Numbered from the stretch's first letter, positions 1 through 5,423 are shown. The stretch is 5,423 nt of DNA from Chitinophagaceae bacterium UBA3430 (GCA_002378975.1 DFST01000084.1:1-5423), one strand, 5' to 3'. Program-made: numbers and translations. Notes: a model not told the origin generated them from the sequence alone.

Positions 1-822
1 AAAAAAGAAGCCGATACCAGTAGTAAGTCTTGGAAGCGAGGTGCCTTACTGGGCGTCAATATTTCCCAAGGCTCTTTGAGCAATTGGGCCGCCGGTGGCG
101 ATGATTTTTCCTTGTCCGCCAACAGCAACATCAACTTGTTCGCATTCTATAAGAAAGACAAATACAGTTGGGACAATACGTTTGACCTGAACATCGGCTA
201 TGTGAATACCACCAGTCAAGGCGGACGGAAAAACGACGACCGCTTCGACTTTCTGACCAAATACGGTACAGCGGTCAACAGCAAGCTGAATATATCCGTG
301 CTGGCCAACCTTCGTTCGCAGCTCTTCAAAGGATACACCTATCCCAACGGAGTCAAAACCTATTCGTCCACCTTTATGGCCCCCGGTTACTTATTAAACA
401 GTATCGGTTTGGATTACAAACCCGTCAAAGGTTTGTCGATCTATTTCTCGCCGGTCACCGCCCGTTGGGTGATCGTACGGGATACTTCCTTGGCCAATCG
501 CGGCGCGTACGGAGTCACCCCCGGCAAAACCTCCAATTTTGAATTCGGAGCCTTCGCCACCTTGGCTTATCAACGGATCATCAACAAGATCATCACATAC
601 AAGGGCCGCATGGATCTCTTCTCCAACTACAAACACGACCCCTGGAATATTGACCTCTTCTTTGCGAATGCCTTTAATGCAAAGCTGGGTAAATCACTGG
701 CCGTTAGCTGGAGCCTCGACTTTATCTACGACGACGATGTCCGCCTGTTCGGGAAAAACCAACGCTCCCCCGGTCTGCAGATCAAATCATTGGTCGGCAT
801 CGGAATCATCAAACGATTCTGA
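1..822 (+). CDS. DUF3078 family outer-membrane beta-barrel protein, 5' partial
   Basis: The frame is open from the first base, so the gene starts outside the window; 273 residues are visible. The first TTG in this frame (76) lies inside a conserved block and is not the start. The visible N-terminal part carries the DUF3078 hallmark: a strand followed by SNWAAGG (residues 27-33) and an alternating polar/hydrophobic strand. The rest alternates short amphipathic strands rich in Tyr, Phe and Asn, as in an outer-membrane barrel, and ends in Lys-Arg-Phe; a terminal Phe is the usual signal for barrel insertion. Known members are about 300 residues, so mainly the signal peptide and a short leader are missing. 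The family has no settled biochemical role; a porin-like or structural outer-membrane role is inferred. It lies 27 bases before trmB on the same strand and may share its transcript. I am confident of the family but not of the function. Confidence 0.85.
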   Translation, partial: KKEADTSSKSWKRGALLGVNISQGSLSNWAAGGDDFSLSANSNINLFAFYKKDKYSWDNTFDLNIGYVNTTSQGGRKNDDRFDFLTKYGTAVNSKLNISVLANLRSQLFKGYTYPNGVKTYSSTFMAPGYLLNSIGLDYKPVKGLSIYFSPVTARWVIVRDTSLANRGAYGVTPGKTSNFEFGAFATLAYQRIINKIITYKGRMDLFSNYKHDPWNIDLFFANAFNAKLGKSLAVSWSLDFIYDDDVRLFGKNQRSPGLQIKSLVGIGIIKRF

Positions 823-825
823 CCC

Positions 826-835
826 AGAAGGAGGT
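826..835 (+). promoter_or_regulatory. Shine-Dalgarno-like purine tract before trmB
   Basis: AGAAGGAGGT matches the anti-Shine-Dalgarno sequence well, but it ends about 15 bases before the trmB ATG, much further than the usual 5-9 bases. No ATG, GTG or TTG in the trmB frame gives a better spacing. Bacteroidota generally initiate without Shine-Dalgarno pairing, so this may be coincidental. It sits in the short gap after the DUF3078 stop. Confidence 0.3.
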
Positions 836-849
836 ACATTCGCGGCTGC

Positions 850-1560
850 ATGGGACAAAAAAAACTCATACGATTCGAAGAATTAAAATCCTTCTCGCAG
901 GTCTTGCAGTACCCGGAGAACATGGCCGGTCATTGGGCCGACCACTTCGGCAATGCCCAACCCATTACACTGGAATTGGCCTGTGGCAAAGGAGAATATG
1001 CGATCGGATTGGCTCGCTTGCATCCGGAGCGGAATTTCATTGGGATCGATCTCAAAGGAAACCGTCTCTGGGTAGGCGCCAAAATCGCACAGCGTGATCA
1101 ACTCTCAAATGTCGCCTTCCTGCGCACCCAGATCGATCGGGTAGCCGAATATTTTCAACCTGGCGAAGTGGAAGAGATCTGGATCACCTTTCCCGACCCA
1201 CAACTTCGGTGGAGCAAACTGAAAAAACGACTTACCCACCCAAAGTTTCTTCGGTTGTATCAACAGATACTGAAACCGGGCGGAAAGATCCACCTGAAAA
1301 CAGACAGCCCCGACCTCTATGCCTTCACCAAGCAGGTGGTTGAACTCTATCAATTGATCGTACACGCCGATACCGCCGATCTTTATAATAGCTCCATCCT
1401 GAGCCCAGCGTTGCAGATCAAGACCCACTACGAGTCATTGGATATTGCGGGATCGAGTCGAATTCACTACCTCTGTTTCACATTACCGGAACAAATAGGC
1501 AACCAAGACCTCGATTCTTTGTTAAAGGAGAAATGCCGACCCGATGGAGCCGTTGATTGA
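850..1560 (+). CDS. trmB: tRNA (guanine(46)-N7)-methyltransferase TrmB
   Basis: TrmB transfers a methyl group from S-adenosylmethionine to N7 of guanine 46 in the variable loop of tRNA, in the cytoplasm. The 236-residue protein has the Rossmann-type SAM site (ELACGKGEY, residues 42-50), the acidic end of strand 2 (GIDLKGNR, 65-72), the family signature WITFPDPQLRWSKLKKRL (111-128), the LKPGGKIHLKTDSPDLY segment (141-157) and the C-terminal T-x-YE motif (192-195) that helps bind the target guanine. The length is normal for bacterial TrmB. The ATG start gives MGQKKLIRFEEL, which matches how Bacteroidota TrmB proteins usually begin. The last 17 bases overlap the next gene, so the two are probably co-translated. 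Nothing looks damaged. The assignment is secure. Confidence 0.96.
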   Translation: MGQKKLIRFEELKSFSQVLQYPENMAGHWADHFGNAQPITLELACGKGEYAIGLARLHPERNFIGIDLKGNRLWVGAKIAQRDQLSNVAFLRTQIDRVAEYFQPGEVEEIWITFPDPQLRWSKLKKRLTHPKFLRLYQQILKPGGKIHLKTDSPDLYAFTKQVVELYQLIVHADTADLYNSSILSPALQIKTHYESLDIAGSSRIHYLCFTLPEQIGNQDLDSLLKEKCRPDGAVD

Positions 1561-1744
1561 AGGAGTAGATTATTATTTAAGTCCCGAGGGACGAATGGTG
1601 TTCACCGAAAAATATCACTTGGATAAAGGATATTGCTGTGGAAACGGTTGCCGTCACTGCCCCTATAACTACGATCGGGTATCGGAGCCTCGGCGTACCG
1701 AACTGCAAAACCAACGGGAAGAGGAAAAATCAGCCGAAGCGTGA
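1544..1744 (+). CDS. DUF5522 family cysteine-cluster mini-protein
   Basis: This 66-residue protein starts at an ATG inside the trmB 3' end, overlapping it by 17 bases in another frame. Residues 6-30 (EGVDYYLSPEGRMVFTEKYH and onward) lead into the compact signature CCGNGCRHCPY (31-41), the core of the DUF5522 family. The four cysteines (31, 32, 36, 39) and His38 could bind zinc or an iron-sulphur cluster; this is inferred from spacing only. The tail after Tyr43 is charged, rich in Glu and Arg, and probably disordered. There is no signal peptide or membrane segment, so it should be cytoplasmic. The family is small, uncharacterised and usually of this length. Its stop overlaps the next gene's GTG start. 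Placement between a tRNA methyltransferase and a DNA-lesion-binding protein hints at a nucleic-acid role but does not prove it. Confidence 0.85.
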   Translation: MEPLIEGVDYYLSPEGRMVFTEKYHLDKGYCCGNGCRHCPYNYDRVSEPRRTELQNQREEEKSAEA

Positions 1745-2118
1745 GTCCAAAAGAAAAGCATCCACTCAAACAGATCACCCCATCGGGCGAAAATGATGCC
1801 TCCTTCTTTGAGTCGGTATTTGAACTGGTTCGACAGATCCCCAAAGGACGCGTCACCTCGTATGGAGCCATCGCCGCTGCACTCGGAACAAAAGGAGCGG
1901 CCCGCATGGTGGGATGGGCCATGAATCAAAGTCATTTCGTAAAGCCGGCGGTACCCGCGCATCGAGTCGTGAACCGACAAGGACGACTCACCGGAAAAAT
2001 ACATTTCGCACCCCCCGAACGCATGGAGCAACTCCTCAAAAAAGAGGGAATTCAAGTGATCGACGATCAGATCCAGGATTTTGAAAAATACTTCTGGGAC
2101 CCGAATGAAATGATCTGA
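1741..2118 (+). CDS. Alkyltransferase-like (ATL) protein, MGMT family without the active-site cysteine
   Basis: The 125 residues correspond to the C-terminal DNA-binding domain of O6-alkylguanine-DNA alkyltransferase. Visible landmarks are SFFESVFELVRQIPKGRVTS (21-40), Tyr41 of the TSYGAIA helix-turn-helix entry, the arginine finger Arg55 in AARMVG, and VPAHRVVN (71-78). In true alkyltransferases the last motif is PCHR; here the acceptor Cys is Ala73 (codon GCG, 1957-1959), so alkyl transfer is not expected. ATL proteins of other bacteria and fission yeast bind O6-alkylguanine, flip the base and hand the site to nucleotide excision repair; the same role is inferred here. The GTG start overlaps the DUF5522 stop (GTGA) and no other plausible start lies before the domain, so translational coupling is likely. 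The C-terminal extension (103-125) is acidic and aromatic. Its stop directly abuts the converging lipoprotein gene. Confidence 0.92.
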   Translation: MSPKEKHPLKQITPSGENDASFFESVFELVRQIPKGRVTSYGAIAAALGTKGAARMVGWAMNQSHFVKPAVPAHRVVNRQGRLTGKIHFAPPERMEQLLKKEGIQVIDDQIQDFEKYFWDPNEMI

Positions 2119-2135
2119 TCACTTTTGTTTGATCA
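2116..2135. repeat. Small inverted repeat over the abutting convergent stops
   Basis: TGATCA at 2116-2121 is repeated at 2130-2135 with an 8-base T-rich spacer; since TGATCA is its own reverse complement, the two copies can pair as a 6-bp stem. The first copy is formed by the ATL stop (TGA) and the reverse complement of the lipoprotein stop (TCA). The stem is short, AT-rich and lacks a clear U-tract, so it is a weak candidate for a bidirectional terminator. Confidence 0.3.
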
Positions 2136-3141
2136 ATACCGCACTGACCACCGGACGCTCTACACCGGCATCACCTGGACGAACAGTCAGTCGACCGGAA
2201 ATGATCATCGACGTAGAACCGCCGCCATCCAAATTCATGGCATCGGTACATCCCAATTGCTTCAGGATATTAGCCAACTCAGATAAGTTAACGCCCGGAT
2301 ATCCGGCGGAAGCATTATCGCCCTCCACCGCCAACAACAATACAATTCCGTTGGCTGTATAACCCAAGGCCGAACGGGGACGATAAGACGTGTTGTTGAT
2401 GTTGATCAATTCAGCCACATCAGAAATATTGACCAGTCCACCCCGAAGCAACATGGGCGAACCACCGATGGCTGTTGGAACAGTCCAAGCCGCGCCACCC
2501 GTGGGAAAGGCTTCGTTGGGAGTAGGTTCGGGTGTGGAACCTTCTACATTGGGACTGGGACTCGGATAACTATAGATATTATCATTGCCCGTGCCCACAT
2601 GATAGATCCAAGCCGTGGTGGGCGCTCCGTTAGTTTGAATTCCGAAAGCCGCTCGAGTCGGAAAATAAATATAAGGAGGTCGACTCACCGACTTGATGTT
2701 CGGGGCACTAACGATGTTGTTGTACTTCACCAAACTATACGATGAATTGCCACCGAAATAACCTCCATTGATCGCTCCATATACAATACCGCTCTCCTGC
2801 GAAACAATCTCACTGACCTTTTTAGCGGTTGGCGACTGTACAGGCTTGAAATCATAAAAACCCAACCGACTGTCATAGGCCAAACAATACGCCTTAACCG
2901 TATGGCCGTTGAAAATCGTATCAAAACTAAATGCCTGAATCCCATTGGGGAAACTGCTGCTGTAGGATGAATTGTACTTCCATCCAGCCGGTAAGGAAAT
3001 GATGGGAACCACCGGAGTTGGACCGGTACCGCCGCCCCCCGTATTGCCACCGCCGCCACCACCTGAACCACCCGAATCTTTGGAGCAGGCAATACTGAAC
3101 AGACCAATAAATAATAAAGCCAACAAAGGAGGACGTGTCAT
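2119..3141 (-). CDS. Phosphodiester glycosidase (NAGPA) domain lipoprotein
   Basis: The 340-residue precursor begins with a type II signal peptide: a short charged start, a hydrophobic core (residues 5-18) and Cys19 as the lipidation site. The mature end reads Cys-Ser-Lys-Asp, then a Gly-rich tether (24-40). The domain that follows shows NAGPA-family (DUF2233) landmarks: GAINGGYF (122-129), AIGGSPMLLRGG (224-235), RPRSALGY (254-261), the signature NLDGGGSTSM (303-312) and a closing ERPVVSAVLI (328-337). The family is named after human N-acetylglucosamine-1-phosphodiester alpha-N-acetylglucosaminidase, which removes GlcNAc from a phosphodiester; bacterial members are thought to act on glycans with phosphodiester-linked sugars. 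A Pro/Ser-rich stretch (190-213) sits between conserved blocks and is probably a surface loop. It is the last gene of the minus-strand operon, starting 10 bases after the GHL10 stop with no Shine-Dalgarno sequence. The family is secure; the substrate is not known. Confidence 0.9.
   Translation of the reverse strand: MTRPPLLALLFIGLFSIACSKDSGGSGGGGGGNTGGGGTGPTPVVPIISLPAGWKYNSSYSSSFPNGIQAFSFDTIFNGHTVKAYCLAYDSRLGFYDFKPVQSPTAKKVSEIVSQESGIVYGAINGGYFGGNSSYSLVKYNNIVSAPNIKSVSRPPYIYFPTRAAFGIQTNGAPTTAWIYHVGTGNDNIYSYPSPSPNVEGSTPEPTPNEAFPTGGAAWTVPTAIGGSPMLLRGGLVNISDVAELININNTSYRPRSALGYTANGIVLLLAVEGDNASAGYPGVNLSELANILKQLGCTDAMNLDGGGSTSMIISGRLTVRPGDAGVERPVVSAVLIKQK
3022..3075 (-). repeat. Glycine-codon low-complexity tract (lipoprotein tether)
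   Basis: This stretch encodes residues 23-40 of the lipoprotein, nearly all Gly with a few Ser, Thr and Asn, in mixed GGT/GGC/GGG codons. It includes a run of six C on the plus strand (3035-3040). It links the lipidated Cys to the catalytic domain and probably acts as a flexible spacer from the membrane. Confidence 0.8.
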
Positions 3142-3151
3142 GGTGTAAAAT

Positions 3152-4237
3152 TTAGTTTTTGGTATCGGTATACAACGGACCGGAAATGCGATTTAACGTC
3201 TCGTAATAAAAAAATACTTCACCGGCATACCCATAGGCCCGGTTTAATGATATGAACTGATCGAGTAATGAACGACTCGCCTGGTATCCATCGCCCAAGG
3301 AGGTGAGTACACCCGGAAAAACTTTTTTCTTTTGATCGGGCGTAAGCTGGGCATTGAGATCTTTCAACAATTGCTCATAAGCGGCCGCGTTGTATCGATA
3401 GAGTTGAGGAAAAACATAATCTGCATATCCGTCACGCAACCAAGCAGGCCAATCTTGTAAATACTCCTGCTTACACCAGGGATAAATACTGGGCGACCAA
3501 GTCACCCAACACGCTGGCTTGGTCGACTTTACCTTCTGATACAACTGACTGGCAAACTGACTGAGTTTATCGGCACGCCATTGCACCCAATCCGGTTGCT
3601 TGGCATCAATCGCAGCCCGCTGATCGCCCCCGTGATTTCCATACGCACCCACCGTCTCCGATTCATACCCGCCTTCAGAAGGCATCGCAGGCAACCGATC
3701 GTCGCCCTGAATTCCATCGATGTCGTAACGCAATACGATCTCCTCGATCAACTCGCTGAGAAATTGCTGCGGACCCGCATGCAAGGCATTCCACCAGTAA
3801 AACCCATTCTTCTGCAACAGATTTCCGGCTGCATTTCGCCCCGCCCAAGTCGGATATTTCTTGTTCCAAATGGAATTCGAATCCTTGTACGAATACGAAA
3901 ACCCAAACTCCATCCAGGCGTGTACCCGCAACCCAACCGCATGCGCCTCCTCGATCATCTCCTGCAACGGATCACGACCGGTAAAGACCGGATCTTGTGC
4001 CTGTCCTACATACTGTGACATCACCTGACTGGGAAACATCGTTTTCCCATTGTTCCATACCACCATGAATAGATCGGTCAATCCCTGATCCTTGCACTGC
4101 ATCACCGCCTCTCGGATCTGCAAGCGAGAATTCAGAACGCTGCTTCCGGTATTGGTGATCCAAACGCCTCGGATCGGATCCTGTGCGTGCACGATCAGAG
4201 AAACAAAAAGAGTGAGAATCAAAGACAAACGCTTCAT
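3152..4237 (-). CDS. Secreted family-10-like glycosyl hydrolase (GHL10)
   Basis: The 361-residue protein has a Sec signal peptide (MKRLSLILTLFVSLIVHA, likely cleaved before Gln19) with no lipobox, so it should be periplasmic or secreted. The mature part is a TIM-barrel of the GHL10 (DUF187) type: opening strand RGVWITNTGSSVL (23-35), TDLFMVVWNNGKTMFPS (54-70), VHAWMEF (105-111) with Glu110, YDIDGIQGDDRLPAMP (171-186) with the acidic DGIQGDD core, WVTWSPSIYP (244-253) and DYVFPQLYRYN (273-283). Bacterial members are annotated as putative glycosidases, mostly without a measured substrate; catalytic residues cannot be assigned from sequence alone. The ATG overlaps the DUF4434 stop by four bases (ATGA), so translation is probably coupled. 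It sits just upstream of the NAGPA lipoprotein in the same operon, which supports a joint role in glycan breakdown outside the cytoplasm. Confidence 0.9.
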   Translation of the reverse strand: MKRLSLILTLFVSLIVHAQDPIRGVWITNTGSSVLNSRLQIREAVMQCKDQGLTDLFMVVWNNGKTMFPSQVMSQYVGQAQDPVFTGRDPLQEMIEEAHAVGLRVHAWMEFGFSYSYKDSNSIWNKKYPTWAGRNAAGNLLQKNGFYWWNALHAGPQQFLSELIEEIVLRYDIDGIQGDDRLPAMPSEGGYESETVGAYGNHGGDQRAAIDAKQPDWVQWRADKLSQFASQLYQKVKSTKPACWVTWSPSIYPWCKQEYLQDWPAWLRDGYADYVFPQLYRYNAAAYEQLLKDLNAQLTPDQKKKVFPGVLTSLGDGYQASRSLLDQFISLNRAYGYAGEVFFYYETLNRISGPLYTDTKN

Positions 4238-5169
4238 GACAAGTTATTGATGTAATCGAGATAACGATCGTATAAATGATGGGCTGAGGGGTACATGGAC
4301 TGCGGACTCATGAAATGCGAGAACTCGAACGTGATCGCCTTGTCGTAGCCGGCTTTACGCGCCGCCTCCAATTTCAAGCGAAGTTTCTCGAACTTGATGG
4401 GAAGGAATTTGATGGGCATATCCCGATCGAACGACTCGGCATTGGTCCAACACTGCATTCCATATTTATCGGCCAATTTCTTATTGATTCGGAAAAAATC
4501 CTCCAACTCATGATAATCGATGTGTCCGTCCTGAAACGCAACGGCATCCACCGCCCCTTGCATTCCGGCAAATAATTCATCCCATTCCCGCTCGTGTTCT
4601 TGCAAAGACACCACATCCGATTTCGTTAGTGACGATTGGGCAGCCATCACCGCTTTTTTCCCGTCGATCCAAGGAGAGATAAAAGTCGGTAAGCCACCAC
4701 TCACGTCCTTGCATTGCTTACCCAGTGTATGAAAGGCATCGACCGCCCCTTGGGTCTTTCGGCTGATCTCCATGGACAAATACCAGCCCCGAAAAGAAGG
4801 ATGATGGCCATAGCGGGCCCAGACCTCATCGATCACATACCGATTTGCATCGATCTCGTGTTGCATATTGCCCGTGTCCCAATAGCGACCACTGTCGTAC
4901 AAACCAAAATAGAAATTCATTTGATGCTTATCGGCCAAGGTCAAGAACAATTCGATCAGATCGATGGGAGGTGCGTAACACCCCTGCTCCTTCATCAAAT
5001 AATCGGAGGGATACGTGATGAATCGACGATAACCGGAACGGATCACGATCACCGTGTCAATGCCGGCAGCCTTCATGTGCTGAAAGTCACGCGCCCATTC
5101 CGTCGGCCCCCAATTCTGGTGGGGAATGTCGTGACTAATCTCGTCGATGAATGTTCCGGTGATCTGCAT
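4234..5169 (-). CDS. DUF4434 domain protein, putative TIM-barrel glycosidase
   Basis: Starting at the ATG that overlaps the upstream stop (TGATG), the protein has 311 residues, essentially one DUF4434 domain. It opens MQITGTFIDEISHDIP with the typical GTFIDE strand, then NWGPTEWARDF (19-29), AGIDTVIVIRSGYR (35-48), FYFGLYDSG (86-94), FRGWYLSMEIS (126-136, Glu134), VDAVAFQDGHID (207-218), CWTNAESFD (240-248, Glu245) and ITFEFSHFMSPQS (279-291, Glu282). Conserved acidic residues at strand ends fit a glycosidase-type barrel, but no member's activity is known to me. An ATG at 5181 or a TTG at 5208 would add 4 or 13 residues and increase overlap with the upstream gene; I prefer 5169. No version of this frame back to the preceding stop gives a signal peptide, so a cytoplasmic location is expected. 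Upstream is the SGNH hydrolase; downstream GHL10 overlaps by four bases. Confidence 0.87.
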   Translation of the reverse strand: MQITGTFIDEISHDIPHQNWGPTEWARDFQHMKAAGIDTVIVIRSGYRRFITYPSDYLMKEQGCYAPPIDLIELFLTLADKHQMNFYFGLYDSGRYWDTGNMQHEIDANRYVIDEVWARYGHHPSFRGWYLSMEISRKTQGAVDAFHTLGKQCKDVSGGLPTFISPWIDGKKAVMAAQSSLTKSDVVSLQEHEREWDELFAGMQGAVDAVAFQDGHIDYHELEDFFRINKKLADKYGMQCWTNAESFDRDMPIKFLPIKFEKLRLKLEAARKAGYDKAITFEFSHFMSPQSMYPSAHHLYDRYLDYINNLS

Positions 5170-5423
5170 CAATCCATCCATTTTTGTTCGATCAATATTT
5201 TTTTCCAAAGCATATAGCCGGCTCCATTCAGGTGTAAACCATCGTTGGTGTATTGCTTATCCAACTTTCCCGATGCATCCAGAAAACGGGGATAAAGATC
5301 GACATAGGCTACCCCTAAATCTGCACAGAGCGCTTGCATTCCCGCATTGACCGCACGGATCCGATCATCCTTTCCGTAATGATTCTTGAAGGGCTTAAAC
5401 TCATCGTTGGTGGGCAGTACCGA
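5169..5423 (-). CDS. SGNH/GDSL-type hydrolase, C-terminal part only
   Basis: An 84-codon frame enters from the right edge and stops with the TGA that overlaps the DUF4434 ATG. It reads SVLPTNDEF at the edge, then a helix (RIRAVNAGMQALCADLG, 21-37), the strand VAYVDLYPRFLDASGKL (38-54) and DGLHLNGAGYMLW (61-73). The last is block V of the SGNH superfamily, where Asp61 and His64 form the DxxH half of the catalytic triad. The nucleophile Ser (block I) and blocks II and III lie outside the window. Such enzymes remove acyl groups, often acetyl esters, from sugars or lipids; given the neighbours a carbohydrate esterase is plausible, but lipase or thioesterase roles cannot be excluded. Whether it carries a signal peptide cannot be seen. 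It is the most upstream visible gene of the minus-strand operon. Confidence 0.88.
   Translation of the reverse strand, partial: SVLPTNDEFKPFKNHYGKDDRIRAVNAGMQALCADLGVAYVDLYPRFLDASGKLDKQYTNDGLHLNGAGYMLWKKILIEQKWMD

Noticed and set aside
76..822. TTG at 76 as the start of the DUF3078 gene
   Set aside because: The frame stays open to base 1 and the preceding residues (GALLGVNISQGS) belong to the conserved first strand, so the gene is cut by the window edge.
539..886. 115-codon plus-strand frame bridging the DUF3078 end and the trmB start
   Set aside because: It overlaps two convincing genes in another frame, and its Ser/Thr/Pro-rich product has no family features.
1669..2055. 128-codon minus-strand frame opposite the ATL gene
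   Set aside because: It lies wholly antisense to well-supported DUF5522 and ATL genes, shows no recognisable motif, and its open length is explained by the codon bias of the real genes.
3022..3075. Gly-codon tract as a tandem repeat or phase-variable tract
   Set aside because: The codons are mixed and no exact unit repeats more than a few times; only a C6 run is homopolymeric, too short to argue for phase variation from one sequence.
2727..3107. 126-codon minus-strand frame inside the lipoprotein gene
   Set aside because: It is a second frame of the Gly-rich and signal region of the NAGPA gene, with no domain pattern; the true frame has a lipobox and catalytic signatures.
3581..4018. 145-codon plus-strand frame opposite the GHL10 gene
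   Set aside because: It is antisense to the conserved barrel; the Arg/Ile/Pro-rich translation is typical of a shadow frame.
4714..5217. 167-codon plus-strand frame opposite DUF4434
   Set aside because: It is antisense to a gene with clear family motifs and coupled junctions, and the translated product resembles nothing I recognise.

Overview
The window is a gene-dense piece of chromosome, most likely from a Bacteroidota bacterium and plausibly near Chitinophagaceae. The case for this is a DUF3078 outer-membrane barrel that ends in phenylalanine, a TrmB with the N-terminus typical of the phylum, a DUF5522 mini-protein, a lipoprotein whose mature end begins Cys-Ser-Lys-Asp, and start codons on the minus strand with no Shine-Dalgarno sequence. 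Base composition looks close to 50% GC. There is no RNA gene, mobile element, CRISPR array or long non-coding stretch; the largest gap between genes is 27 bases.

The left half (1-2118, plus strand) is a run of four genes. A DUF3078 outer-membrane protein, cut by the left edge, is followed by trmB (tRNA guanine-N7 methyltransferase), a 66-residue DUF5522 protein with a CC-x3-C-x2-C cluster, and an alkyltransferase-like (ATL) protein. The last three genes overlap (17 bases, then a GTGA overlap), so their translation is probably coupled. The ATL protein has lost the alkyl-accepting cysteine (PAHR instead of PCHR). It is therefore expected to flag O6-alkylguanine for excision repair, not to repair it directly.

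The right half (2119-5423) is on the minus strand and reads from right to left. It holds the C-terminus of an SGNH/GDSL hydrolase cut by the right edge, a DUF4434 TIM-barrel protein, a secreted GHL10 (family-10-like) glycosyl hydrolase, and a lipoprotein with a phosphodiester glycosidase (NAGPA) domain. The junctions are TGATG, ATGA and a 10-base gap, which marks a tight operon. Together they look like a carbohydrate-processing cassette: an esterase, two putative glycosidases and a phosphodiester glycosidase. The substrate is unknown and no SusC/SusD pair or regulator is in view.

The two operons converge with no base between their stop codons (TGA abutting TCA, forming TGATCA). The tetranucleotide GATC is about three times as frequent as chance. 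The carbohydrate cassette is the best candidate for an under-described system; the overlapped trmB-DUF5522-ATL trio is second.
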